A stretch of DNA of 64,000 bases from Immundisolibacterales bacterium (GTDB taxonomy: Bacteria; Pseudomonadota; Gammaproteobacteria; HK1), in NCBI GenBank assembly GCA_026712715.1, contig JAPOPW010000010.1, forward strand, positions 1-64,000. Reading direction: 5' to 3'. How positions within the stretch are numbered: position 1 is the stretch's first letter; each line of letters starts with the position of its first letter. Below are positions 32,130 through 41,114 of this stretch, piece after piece. The notes under the pieces are model-generated. The model worked only from the letters and a program-made list of their open reading frames with translations. It was not told where the DNA came from and searched no databases. Made by a program: the position numbers and the translations under genes.

Positions 32130-34247
32130 TCAGCCGGCTAACCAGCGGCGGACCGTTGCGGCGGCGGCGGCGAGGAGGAGCCGCAGGCCGCCCGGGGGCG
32201 GGGCTTGCGAAATTGCCCGGCCGGCGGCTGCTGCGTCGAGGTTCGTGGCGAATCGGGCAAGGAGCTGCTCCATCACCGCGTCCACCACCGGGCCGCGACT
32301 GAACTGCGCGAGCGGGCCCCGGATCCGATATCGGATGGCAAGCTCGAGGGTGGCGCTGCCCGGCTCGTCCGGGTCCTCGACGACCCGAAACCGCACCCGT
32401 CCATTGGCGGAAGAGCGCGAGGCCGCGTCGTCGGCACGTCCGTCGACGGAGCCGGAGCGGGTGTCGTCGTCCCAGCTCACGTGCGCCTCGCCGTCGAAGG
32501 AGGGTCGCATCGGGCCGATCGCGACGGTGAGCCGAAGCCGCAGCGGCATCTCGTCCGGTGCCCCCGCCAGAGCCGTTCCCGGCATCGCTTCGACCATTCG
32601 CGGCACGTCACGGAGGATTCCCCAGAGCTTCTCCGGGTCGGCAGGGATTGCCGCCCTCCAGGCGATCTCGGCGCCGTCGCGGTTGCTCCCCGCCGCGGTC
32701 GCCGGCCGGAGGGAGGGTCTCGCACCCGAAGCCGCCCGGGGGCGGTCCAGCATCGCCGGCACCGGCATCGCGGGGGCCGGAACGCGGCTCGCGTCCGCCC
32801 CGGCCGCCCCGGCGAGGACGTCACCGATCGCCTCGACGATGCCCTGGTAGCCGGTACAGCGGCAGAGGTTCCCTGCAAGCTCCTTCCGGACCCGCGGTTC
32901 GTCGGCGTCGGAGATGCGCCGGACGAGGTCCCATGCGGTCACGAGCATGCCGGGGGTGCAATAGCCGCACTGGAGGGCGTGGCGATCGGAGAAGGCGGTC
33001 CGGAGCGCGTTCATCACCCGGTCTTCGGCAAACCCCTCGATGGTGCGGATGTCCGAGCCGTCGCAGGCCGCGGCGAACGCGATGCACGAACGGGCCGGGA
33101 CCCCGTCGATGAGCACGGTGCACGCGCCGCACACCCCGTGCTCGCAGCCGAGGTGGGTCCCGGTCAGGTGGAGGCGCTCGCGCAGGAAGTCGGCAAGGTG
33201 GGTGCGGGGCTGGACATCGGACTCGACCGGACGGCCGTTCACGGTGAGGTGAACCTTCGGCGGGAGCGCGTCCGCGGCCGTCGGGACCGGGTCCGGATCC
33301 GGTTCCGGGTCCGAGCTTCCCCTCCGTTGCCGCATCGCCATCCCGGAGCCTTCTCCTTCGCCCCTCCCGGATCCGTATCCGGACCCGGTCTCGGCTCCGG
33401 CAGCGGCGGGCACCGCACGGAAGGAGTCCGGTCTTGTGCCGGCGGAATCCCGCGTCCGGACCGACCGGGCCGCGCGCGCAAGGGCCGCGGCATGGAGAGG
33501 ACCTCCGGTCTCCGCCGGGAGATGGTTCGCGAGGAGGGCGCTCGCTTCGGGAATCGCACCGGAAAGGGGGCTCTCGATGTCGATGACGAGCGGCGCGCGC
33601 TCGATCGCACCGATCGCGGCGCGGCGGGTGCCGCGTTCGGGATCTTCGAACACGACGGCGAGGGCCAGCGCGAATTCTCCGCTCTTGGCGGCGAGCTTCG
33701 AGTAACCGAAGCGTGCGCGTTCCGTGGGGCGCGGCACGCGCACGGCGGTGACGAGCTCTCCGGGCGTGAGACTCGTCGTGAACGGTCCGTGGAAAAAGGA
33801 TGGGAGCGGTACCGCACGACGCCCGTCCGGGCCGTCGATCCATACCTCCGCTCCAAGCGCGGCCAGCACCACCGGCCAGTCCGCGGCCGGATCCGCGTGC
33901 GCGAGACTGCCCCCGATCGTGCCGCGGTTCCGGATTGCCCGGTAGGCGATGTTCCGGGCCGCGTGCCGCAGCCAGCCGGGGCTCGGATCGGGGACGGTGC
34001 CGTCCTCGATCTCGGCGTGGGTGATGCCGGCGCCGTACACCACCGCATCGTTCGATTCCTCGTACCGGCGAAGGTCGGGGCACCGGCGGATGTCGACGAG
34101 CCGCGCGGGCCGCGCGAGCCGCAGGTTCAGCATCGGCCCGAGGGACTGCCCGCCCGCCACGGGACGGCTGCCCGGGCGCTCCGCCAGCAGTTCCAGGGCG
34201 TGGGCGGTCGAGCGCGCCGGCGTGTAAGCGAAGGAGGCGGCCTTCAT
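32130..34247 (-). CDS. Molybdenum hydroxylase FAD / 2Fe-2S / CoxG fusion protein
   Basis: A 705-residue protein joining three parts that are normally separate. Residues 1-280: CoxM-type FAD domain (VAGGQSLGPMLNLRLA, AIRNRGTIGGSLAHADPAAD). Residues 285-355: a Gly/Pro/Asp-rich linker. Residues 355-510: CoxS-type domain with two 2Fe-2S clusters (C368, C373, C376, C388 and the later CGYCTPGM and CRCTGYQG). Residues 524-690: CoxG-type SRPBCC domain. The reading frame is continuous. It passes electrons from the molybdenum subunit encoded just upstream to FAD. ATG 34247 overlaps the stop of a leftover coxL end, so translation was probably coupled. Substrate unknown. Confidence 0.9.
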   Translation of the reverse strand: MKAASFAYTPARSTAHALELLAERPGSRPVAGGQSLGPMLNLRLARPARLVDIRRCPDLRRYEESNDAVVYGAGITHAEIEDGTVPDPSPGWLRHAARNIAYRAIRNRGTIGGSLAHADPAADWPVVLAALGAEVWIDGPDGRRAVPLPSFFHGPFTTSLTPGELVTAVRVPRPTERARFGYSKLAAKSGEFALALAVVFEDPERGTRRAAIGAIERAPLVIDIESPLSGAIPEASALLANHLPAETGGPLHAAALARAARSVRTRDSAGTRPDSFRAVPAAAGAETGSGYGSGRGEGEGSGMAMRQRRGSSDPEPDPDPVPTAADALPPKVHLTVNGRPVESDVQPRTHLADFLRERLHLTGTHLGCEHGVCGACTVLIDGVPARSCIAFAAACDGSDIRTIEGFAEDRVMNALRTAFSDRHALQCGYCTPGMLVTAWDLVRRISDADEPRVRKELAGNLCRCTGYQGIVEAIGDVLAGAAGADASRVPAPAMPVPAMLDRPRAASGARPSLRPATAAGSNRDGAEIAWRAAIPADPEKLWGILRDVPRMVEAMPGTALAGAPDEMPLRLRLTVAIGPMRPSFDGEAHVSWDDDTRSGSVDGRADDAASRSSANGRVRFRVVEDPDEPGSATLELAIRYRIRGPLAQFSRGPVVDAVMEQLLARFATNLDAAAAGRAISQAPPPGGLRLLLAAAAATVRRWLAG

Positions 34248-34330
34248 GTGGCGGCCTGCGCGATCTTCTCGAGCAGGCGCTCGCGCGTGACAGGTAGTTC
34301 GTCCACTTCCACCCCCAACGGCGCGAGCTC
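34244..34330 (-). pseudogene. Remnant of a second coxL-like 3' end
   Basis: Between the coxL stop and the fusion gene, 29 codons read ELAPLGVEVDELPVTRERLL and then EKIAQAAT-stop. This nearly repeats the last residues of the complete coxL (LAPLGVEVDELPITRERLLE). The stop TGA overlaps the ATG of the next gene, the normal junction for such operons. The sequence looks like the end of a former neighbouring coxL-like gene whose body was deleted, or of a partial tandem duplication. Confidence 0.75.
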
Positions 34331-34441
34331 TTTTGAGTCGTTGGCCGGGGCGAGGGTCACTTCGTGGCCTGCACGATCTTCTCGAGCAGGCGCTCGCGCG
34401 TGATGGGCAATTCATCGACCTCGACCCCCAACGGCGCGAGC
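34250..34441. repeat. Diverged direct repeat of about 78 bp
   Basis: Two copies, about 34252-34328 and 34366-34441, share long identical blocks such as CGATCTTCTCGAGCAGGCGC and ACCCCCAACGGCGCGAGC, with scattered mismatches mostly at third codon positions. The second copy is the 3' end of coxL, the first the leftover copy. Confidence 0.8.
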
Positions 34442-36732
34442 GCTTGGTTGATCGCGTTCGCGATTGCGGCGGGCGGACCGATCGCGCCCCCCTCGCCCAG
34501 TCCCTTCTGCCCGAAACGGCTGTACGGGGAGGGCGACTCCATGTGCTCGATTCGGATCGGGGGCACCTCCGCGGCGCCCGGCAGCCGATAGTCGGCGAGG
34601 GTGGAGGCGAGCGGCTGCGCCGCCTCGTCGAACGGCATCTCCTCGTAGAGGGCGGTCCCGATTCCCTGCGCGGCCCCGCCGAGGACCTGGCCGTCCACGA
34701 TCAACGGGTTGACGAGGACGCCGCCGTCCTCCACCACCACGTAGTCGAGAATCTCGACTCCACCCGACTCGATGTCCACCTCCACGACGCAGGCGTGGCA
34801 GGCGTAGGAAAAGGTTCCGGAATCGCGTACCGCGCGGTAGCCCTGGGTGACTTCGAGCCCGCGGGGATCGACGTCGTCCGGCAGGTTCTCGGGTTGCCGG
34901 TACCAGAGCCGTCCGATTTCCGCGATGCCCACCCGGCCCCCGCCCGGGCCCCAGGCCGAGCCGTCTCGCAGCTCCACCCGCCCGGGAGCCACCTGCAGGA
35001 GGTGCGCCGCGAGGTGCTTCACCCGCTCTCCGAGCTCCTCGCATGCGGCGGCCACCGCGCCGCCCGCCATCACCATGCAGCGCGAGCCCCAGGTCCCGGT
35101 GGAATAGGGGGTGTACGCGGTGTCGCCGTGCACCACCTTCACCGCCCGGTTGTCGATCCCGAGGATCTCGTGCGCCACCTGGGCGAGGGTGGTCTCGAGG
35201 CCCTGACCGTGGGAGTGGACCCCGACCCGGAGCTCGAGCCCTCCGTCCGGAGTGAGGCGCGCGGTCGCCTGCTCGTGGCCCGGCACCATGGGCACTCCCC
35301 ACGCGGCGTACACCGAGGTGCCGTGAGCGGCCTGCTCGCAGAAAACGGCGTAGCCCGTCCCGACGCATCGGGCCGGACCGGGCGGCTCGAGGGGCGATCC
35401 GGGGGCGTCCGGCGCGTCGATGCGCGCGCGCGCCGGCCCGGTCGCGAGCGCCGCGGCGGCTCGCCGGAGGCACTCCGGATAGTCGCCGCTGTCGAAGTGC
35501 TTGGCGGTGATGTTGTCGAACGGCATCTGCTCGGGTCGAACCAGGTTCTTCAGCCGGAGCTCGACCGGATCGATTCCGAGCGCGCGGGCCATCGCGTCGA
35601 GGAGCACCTCGAGCGCGAAGCACACGCCGGTCCGCGCGACTCCCCGGTACGGCAGGATGGGCGGCTTGTTGGTCGCCATCGCCCAGGTGCGGCAGTGGTA
35701 CCCCTCGAAGACGTACGGTCCGGGGAGGATGCTCCCCACCTGCGCGGGCTCCAGCCCGGCCGAGAACGGATAGGCGGAGTAGGCCCCGGCGTCCACGTGG
35801 GCCTCGCACTCGATGCCGAGCAGGCGGCCGTCCGCCGCCGCGTGGCCGGTGATCACGTAGTGGTGCTCGCGGCAGTTCGCGTTTCCGGTGAGCTGCTCGC
35901 GCCGGTCCTCGATCCAGCGGACCGGTTGCCCGCACCGCATCGCGAGCCAGCCGAGGAACACCTCTTCGGCGAGGAGAATCCCCTTGTAGCCGAAGCCGCC
36001 GCCCACGTCGGGGGCGATCACCCGGATCCGGCCCTGAGGGAGACCGAGGCACTCCGCCAGCCCATTCCGGACGATGTGGGGCATCTGGCAGGCCGTGTGC
36101 ACGACCAGCATGTCCTGGCGGCGGTCCCGGTACGCGAGCACCGCCCGACCCTCCAGCGGCGACATGCACTGCCGCGCGGTGCGGAAGGTGCGCGTGACCG
36201 AGACCGCCGCCTCGTCGCGGAGCGCGCCCAGCTCCGTGCCGGCTACCGACTGCAGGAACACGTTGTCGCCCCAGTGTTCGTGGAGGTGCGGCGCTCCCGG
36301 CTCGCGCGCCTGCCGCGAGTCGTGGACGGCCGGAAGCTCCTCGAGATCGAGCGCCACCGTCTCCGCGAGATCCTCGGCCGCCGCCCGATCCTCCGCGACG
36401 CAGGCGGCAAGGATCTCGCCGACGTGACGGACCCGCTCCGCGGCGAAAATCGGCTGGCGCGACCGCTTGAAGCCGGGCAGGGCCGACGGGGCGTGGATGG
36501 GGGAGACGCCGGCGAGGTCGGCGGCGGTGAACACGTCACCCTCGCGGCCGGCGGGTTTCGTCACCCTCCGCACCCGGGCGTGGGCGAGCGGGCTTCGCAC
36601 GAACGCCACGTCGCGCGTCCCCGGGAGCCGGAGGTCGGCCACGAACTCCCCTTCGCCGAAGAGGTGCCGCGCGTCCTCATGCCGAAGGACGCTCGCCCCG
36701 ATCCCCCCGGTCGGTGTCGTCGTGTCCCTCAC
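34357..36732 (-). CDS. Xanthine dehydrogenase/CoxL-family molybdopterin subunit
   Basis: A 791-residue molybdenum-binding large subunit of the aerobic-type hydroxylase family. Motifs include RQCMSPLEGRAVLAY, APDVGGGFGYKG, the conserved GTWGSRCMVMAGGA, and the C-terminal GQKGLGEGGAIGPPAAIANAI with the base Glu. Near the active site it has PYRGVAR, unlike the AYRCSFR loop of true CO dehydrogenase, so CO oxidation is not predicted; an N-heterocycle, purine or aldehyde is more likely. The start is set at GTG 36732 because family sequence begins just after it and the sequence upstream belongs to the pmbA junction. It pairs with the fused FAD/Fe-S/CoxG gene. Confidence 0.92.
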   Translation of the reverse strand: MRDTTTPTGGIGASVLRHEDARHLFGEGEFVADLRLPGTRDVAFVRSPLAHARVRRVTKPAGREGDVFTAADLAGVSPIHAPSALPGFKRSRQPIFAAERVRHVGEILAACVAEDRAAAEDLAETVALDLEELPAVHDSRQAREPGAPHLHEHWGDNVFLQSVAGTELGALRDEAAVSVTRTFRTARQCMSPLEGRAVLAYRDRRQDMLVVHTACQMPHIVRNGLAECLGLPQGRIRVIAPDVGGGFGYKGILLAEEVFLGWLAMRCGQPVRWIEDRREQLTGNANCREHHYVITGHAAADGRLLGIECEAHVDAGAYSAYPFSAGLEPAQVGSILPGPYVFEGYHCRTWAMATNKPPILPYRGVARTGVCFALEVLLDAMARALGIDPVELRLKNLVRPEQMPFDNITAKHFDSGDYPECLRRAAAALATGPARARIDAPDAPGSPLEPPGPARCVGTGYAVFCEQAAHGTSVYAAWGVPMVPGHEQATARLTPDGGLELRVGVHSHGQGLETTLAQVAHEILGIDNRAVKVVHGDTAYTPYSTGTWGSRCMVMAGGAVAAACEELGERVKHLAAHLLQVAPGRVELRDGSAWGPGGGRVGIAEIGRLWYRQPENLPDDVDPRGLEVTQGYRAVRDSGTFSYACHACVVEVDIESGGVEILDYVVVEDGGVLVNPLIVDGQVLGGAAQGIGTALYEEMPFDEAAQPLASTLADYRLPGAAEVPPIRIEHMESPSPYSRFGQKGLGEGGAIGPPAAIANAINQALAPLGVEVDELPITRERLLEKIVQATK

Positions 36733-36812
36733 CGCCTCGTGGCCTCGCCGCGGCCCGTACGAGAAGCGGCCCCTCCGGCGCGCCCATCGAATCGAGTCGA
36801 TCCCATCGGGTG

Positions 36813-38153
36813 TCAGCCGGAAATGGCGACGTCCGCGAACCGGATGCGCGCCATGAGCGACGAGCGCGCCGCGTTCCAGCGCTCCACGTCGCCGATGGCC
36901 GCGATCCGTTTCAGCATCTCGTAGAAATTGCCCGCGACCGTGACGTTGCGCACGGGCCGGCGCCGCTCGCCGTCCCGGCACAGGAACCCCGCCGCCCCGA
37001 AGCTGAAGTCGCCGGACACGGGGTTCGCCCCCGAGTGCAGGCCGGTGAGGTCCACGATCTCGAGGTACTCGCCGCTCGCGAGCGCGGTCTCGCTCTCGCG
37101 GCCGGCTTCGATGTTGAGCTGATGCACTCCGACGCCGAGCGGCCCCCGGGGCGAACGTACGCCATGGCCGGTCGGGTCGAGGCCGAAGTGCGCCGCCGTG
37201 GCGCTGCTGTGGGCAAGGGTGGCGAGCCGTCCGGCGTCGATCAGGCGGACCGTCTTCGTCGCGGTCCCTTCGTCGTCGAAGAGCGTGTAACGCAGCCCGT
37301 CGGAGCGCCGCGGGGAATCGCACACGTTGAGCGCGCCGTCCGCGACGGCCTCTCCGACCTTGTCACGCATCGGATTGACGCCGTCTCTGGCCGCCTTTGC
37401 GGAGAACATCATCGCGAAGACGCCGAAGAGCGCGCTCTGGCACTCGATGTCGAACGCGACGTCGTAGCGCCGGCTCGGCACCGCTTCGCCGTCGATGAGG
37501 GCGAGACACCGCGCGTGGGTCTCGTCGACGATCGCGTCGATGTCGAGCTCGGCGAACCGGCGCGCGGCCCGGGAGGTGCCGTCGAGGACGTTCCGGTCGC
37601 CGTCCTCGAGGAGTGCGTAGGCCCACGCGGAGCACACCCGGCTCCGGCTGTGCGCGCGAAGCCCTGCGGTAGAGAACACGTGCCGATCCCCGGCGACGTC
37701 CAGCACCCCGTTGTAGGGGACGTTCTTGACCTTGGCGCGCGCCGCGAGCCGGCGCTCGATGGCGAGCGCGGCGTCGATCTTCTCCTCGAGGGAGGTGTCG
37801 TCGGTCGGACAGAGAAGGGCGTCGTCGGTGGCGAGGATCCCGTCATGGTCGAGGATCCGCTCGTCCGGATCGGACCGTGCGAAGCTCGCGTTGGTGATCG
37901 CCTGGGCGACCATGGAGCGAAGCGCTTCCCCGTCGGAGGCTTCGCTGTAGGCGATGCCGGCCCGGTCGTCCTTGAGGACGCGCACGCCGAAGATCCGGCT
38001 CGAGCTCACCTTGTGCTCCTCGAGCTCGCCGTCGCGGGCCTTGAACGAGAGCGACGTACCTTCGCTCACGATCAGATCGCCGCTCGCGCCCGCGCCGGCA
38101 ACCAGGTCGAGCACCCGTTCCGCGCGCGCCCGGACGGCTTCGCAGACCGGCAT
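36813..38153 (-). CDS. pmbA: TldE/PmbA metallopeptidase-partner subunit
   Basis: A 446-residue PmbA (TldE) protein. Family text includes SEGTSLSFKARDGELEEHKVS near residue 30, GVLDVAGDRHVFSTAGL, and the C-terminal LHSGANPVSGDFSFGAAGF. It lacks the zinc-binding HExxxH motif, as TldE does, and forms a heterodimer with TldD to degrade unfolded peptides or process modified peptides. Its ATG overlaps the tldD stop as TGATG, indicating translational coupling. Length matches the family. Confidence 0.93.
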   Translation of the reverse strand: MPVCEAVRARAERVLDLVAGAGASGDLIVSEGTSLSFKARDGELEEHKVSSSRIFGVRVLKDDRAGIAYSEASDGEALRSMVAQAITNASFARSDPDERILDHDGILATDDALLCPTDDTSLEEKIDAALAIERRLAARAKVKNVPYNGVLDVAGDRHVFSTAGLRAHSRSRVCSAWAYALLEDGDRNVLDGTSRAARRFAELDIDAIVDETHARCLALIDGEAVPSRRYDVAFDIECQSALFGVFAMMFSAKAARDGVNPMRDKVGEAVADGALNVCDSPRRSDGLRYTLFDDEGTATKTVRLIDAGRLATLAHSSATAAHFGLDPTGHGVRSPRGPLGVGVHQLNIEAGRESETALASGEYLEIVDLTGLHSGANPVSGDFSFGAAGFLCRDGERRRPVRNVTVAGNFYEMLKRIAAIGDVERWNAARSSLMARIRFADVAISG

Positions 38154-39538
38154 CAGGCGTTCCCCCCGACGAGGATTTCGTCCACCTTGAGGGTCGGCTG
38201 GCCGACCGTGACCGGCACCGCCCCCGACACCGAGCCGCACATTCCGGTCGCGAGGGCGGAGTCGTTCCCGACCATGGAAATCCGTTTCAGAACGTCCGGC
38301 CCGGTGCTGATGAGGGTCGCCGCCTTGACGGGATACCGGACCCGGCCGTCCTCGACGAAGTAGCCCTCGGTGACCGCGAAGTTGAACTCGCCGGTGCCGG
38401 GCTGCACCGAGCCCCCGCCCATGCGGGCCGCGTAGATGCCTCGTCCGATCGAGGCGATCATGTCCTCGAACCGGTCCTCGCCGGGCTCGATGAAGGTATT
38501 GCGCATGCGCGACGCGGGGGCGAACGCGTAGCTTTGCCGGCGTCCCGAGCCGGTGCGGGGGTATCCGGTCTGCTCCGACCCGATCCGGTCGGCGAGGAAG
38601 CCCACCAGCCTGCCGTCGCGGATGAGCTGGGTGCGCTCGGTGGCCATGCCCTCGTCGTCGACGTTGATCGAGCCCCACTCGCGAACGAGGGTGCCGTCGT
38701 CGACCGCGCTCACCACCGGGTTCGCGATCATGTCGCCCATCCGGTCGTGGAAGACCGATGCCTTCTTCGCGACCGAGGTCGTCTCGAGCAGGTGCCCGCA
38801 CGCCTCGTGGAAGATCACGCCGCCGAAGCCGCTTCCGATCACCACCGGCAGGCGGCCGGAGGGGCAGGGCCTGGCCGAGAGGTTGACGAGCGCCTGGCGG
38901 GCCGCTTCCGCCCCGGTCTCTTCGGGGTCGACGGCCTCGGCGATCTCCCACCCCTTGAGACCACCCTCGGTCGCGGTTCCGGTGGCCTGCTCGCTGCCGT
39001 CGGCCGCGATCGCGGTGAGTCTTGCCCGGACGTAGTGGCGGGTGTCGCGGACGTGCAGGCCCTCGCTGTTGAAGATCTCGACGGCCTGTTCCCGTTGCGC
39101 GCACGAGCCCCGGGCCTGCGCGACGAGATTGCTCGCTGCGCGGGCGCTGCGATCGGCCGCGAGCAGCCACGTCGCCTTGTTCTCGGTTTCGGGGTCGCGC
39201 GCGAGGGTCCGGCGCGCCCGGTGCACGTCCGGGACGTCGCGGTAGTCGAATGACCGTGCGCTCGTGGCGGGGTCGCGCCGGTCCTTCGCGGCGAGGTCCG
39301 ACACGATCCGCTCGAGCTCCTGCGCTCCGGTCCGGTTGGTGAAGCCGTAGAGTACCCTGGTCCCGTAGACGAGGCGAACCCCGATGCCGAAGTCGATGCC
39401 CGAGCCGATGTCCTGCACCTCGCCCGAGAGCGTGGAGATCTCGTTCACCTGGTTTCGCTCCACGAAAAGGTCGACAAAATCGGCGCCCAGGCTGACGGCG
39501 TGGTCGATGACCGAGCGGGCGGTGCGGCTCTCGATCAC
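38153..39538 (-). CDS. tldD: TldD metallopeptidase
   Basis: A 461-residue TldD-type zinc peptidase. The metal motif HEACGH (H244, E245, H249) is intact, followed by the family text INVDDEGM and IGRGIYAARMGGGSVQPGTGEF. With PmbA it forms the TldD/E protease, which removes leader peptides of some modified peptides and cleaves small unfolded peptides in the cytoplasm. Start is GTG with GAGGAG upstream. The tldD-pmbA arrangement is common, but here it sits directly before the molybdenum hydroxylase genes, which suggests co-transcription without an obvious functional tie. No peptide precursor gene was recognised nearby. Confidence 0.93.
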   Translation of the reverse strand: MIESRTARSVIDHAVSLGADFVDLFVERNQVNEISTLSGEVQDIGSGIDFGIGVRLVYGTRVLYGFTNRTGAQELERIVSDLAAKDRRDPATSARSFDYRDVPDVHRARRTLARDPETENKATWLLAADRSARAASNLVAQARGSCAQREQAVEIFNSEGLHVRDTRHYVRARLTAIAADGSEQATGTATEGGLKGWEIAEAVDPEETGAEAARQALVNLSARPCPSGRLPVVIGSGFGGVIFHEACGHLLETTSVAKKASVFHDRMGDMIANPVVSAVDDGTLVREWGSINVDDEGMATERTQLIRDGRLVGFLADRIGSEQTGYPRTGSGRRQSYAFAPASRMRNTFIEPGEDRFEDMIASIGRGIYAARMGGGSVQPGTGEFNFAVTEGYFVEDGRVRYPVKAATLISTGPDVLKRISMVGNDSALATGMCGSVSGAVPVTVGQPTLKVDEILVGGNA

Positions 39539-39790
39539 GGCGGCTCTCCTCGTCGCGACTGGCGGGGGGAACGGGGAATATACTCCGAGCGGTGGGGTGG
39601 CAGGTCGAGCGGTCGCGACGCGGCGGTGCGCACCCGGAGCGTGCCGACCGGCCGAGCGCCCCGCGAGGAGATGCCGGGCCGGCGCGCGGACGCACGCACG
39701 CGACCGTCACGAGCCGGCATTGGACGGCTCGCGGCGCGTTCGCGTACACCGAACGCCGGGTGAACGGCGCGGGCGGGGAGAGGGGACGCA

Positions 39791-41059
39791 ATGAATTCCG
39801 AGAGCTTCGACATCGCCGTGACCGGCGGCAACCTGGTCGATCCGGCGGCGGGCCGGTCCGGTCGTTTCGACGTTGGAATTCGCGACGGCCGGATCGCGGC
39901 CGTCGCACCGAGCCTGCCGCCGGACTGCGCGCCGCGGCGCATCGACGCCGCCGGCAAGCTCGTGGTGCCCGGACTCATAGACACCCACGCCCACGTGTAC
40001 GAGCACGTCACCGGCAAGTTCGGGCTCGGAGCCGATCTCGTCGGGGTCGGATCCGGGGTCACCACCGTGGTGGATCAGGGCGGCCCGAGCTGCATGACCA
40101 TTCCGGGGTTCCGGCACTACGTCGCCGAACGGGCCGAGAGCCGGGTCCTTTGCTTCATCTCGACGTATCTCGTCGGCGGCCTGGAGGGTCACCGGTACCC
40201 GGAGCTCTACGGGCCGGACGGGGTGAACGTCGACCATACGGTGCGGGCCATCGAGGAGAACCGCGACCTCGTCAAGGGGATCAAGGCGCACGCCGAAATA
40301 GGCGGGGCATCGCGCTGGGGGGTCGAGGTGGTCAAGCTCGCCAAGGAGATCTCGCGGCGCACGGAGGTTCCCGTCTACGTCCATCTCGGCCAGCTCTGGC
40401 CGCTCGCGGACGGCGTCGCGATAGACGCGGACGCGTACGTGCGCGAGGTCGTTCCCCTGCTCGATTCGGGCGACGTGCTCGCCCACCCCTTCACCCGCCA
40501 TCCCGGCGGCTTCGTCTCGGGCGAGACGGGGAGAGTCCATCCGATCATCGAGGAGGCCCTCGCCCGCGGGGTCAAGGTGGACGTCGGCCACGGCTCGCAC
40601 TTCAGCTTCGACATGGCGCGCCGCGCCCTCGACGCGGGCATCCGTCCCTGGACCCTCGGGGCGGATCTGCACGGATACAACGTGCGGGCTCCGGGGGCGC
40701 GGATGAGCGAGCGCGAGCGCTCCGGGAATCCCTTCTTCGGGGTTGCGCCCTTCAACCTCACCATCGCCATGAGCGAGCTTCTCGCCATCGGGCTCGATCT
40801 CGACGAGGTGGTCGCGACGGTGACCGCGAATCCCGCGCGGATGCTCGGGATGGAGGACGAGATCGGCACCCTGGAACCGGGGCGCGAGGCGGACGTGAGC
40901 GTCCTCGAGGTGCGGACCGGCCGCTTCCGGCTCTCCGACAACAGCGGGGAGGAGGTGGTCGCGGAGCGTCTCGTCGTCCCCGCGTGGTGCATGCGGGCGG
41001 GGCACGTGTTCCGCGCGGACTCGCCCCTCGTGCCGGAGCCGGTCGCGGTGGCGGCGTGA
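39791..41059 (+). CDS. Amidohydrolase-superfamily metal-dependent hydrolase
   Basis: A 422-residue amidohydrolase/deacetylase. The first metal pair is H66 and H68 (IDTHAHVY), and the carboxylated Lys is probably K165 (KGIKAHAE). Further ligands lie in YVHLG and the GHGSHFSFD region. The C-terminal ANPARMLGMEDEIGTLEPG is the usual small beta-domain sequence. It resembles dihydroorotase-like and amino-acyl deacetylase groups, but the reaction is not determined. It begins a co-directional unit with the lactonase-like gene 55 nt downstream; both are metal hydrolases of cyclic or amide bonds, so sequential ring-opening is possible (inference). Confidence 0.87.
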   Translation: MNSESFDIAVTGGNLVDPAAGRSGRFDVGIRDGRIAAVAPSLPPDCAPRRIDAAGKLVVPGLIDTHAHVYEHVTGKFGLGADLVGVGSGVTTVVDQGGPSCMTIPGFRHYVAERAESRVLCFISTYLVGGLEGHRYPELYGPDGVNVDHTVRAIEENRDLVKGIKAHAEIGGASRWGVEVVKLAKEISRRTEVPVYVHLGQLWPLADGVAIDADAYVREVVPLLDSGDVLAHPFTRHPGGFVSGETGRVHPIIEEALARGVKVDVGHGSHFSFDMARRALDAGIRPWTLGADLHGYNVRAPGARMSERERSGNPFFGVAPFNLTIAMSELLAIGLDLDEVVATVTANPARMLGMEDEIGTLEPGREADVSVLEVRTGRFRLSDNSGEEVVAERLVVPAWCMRAGHVFRADSPLVPEPVAVAA

Positions 41060-41114
41060 TGCGGCCGGCGGTCGGGCCGCCGGACGGGAACGCGGTAACG
41101 GAGGGAGGACGATC

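Noticed and set aside
32205-34403. Very long plus-strand frame opposite the molybdenum hydroxylase fusion
   Set aside because: It is an antisense shadow; the minus strand has clear FAD, 2Fe-2S and CoxG domains.
34357-36732. Carbon monoxide dehydrogenase large subunit
   Set aside because: The active-site loop reads PYRGVAR, not AYRCSFR, so true CO dehydrogenase is not supported.
38154-39908. Long minus-strand extension upstream of pmbA in the pmbA frame
   Set aside because: It lies over tldD in another frame and has an Arg/Gly/Pro composition. TldD is clearly the real gene.
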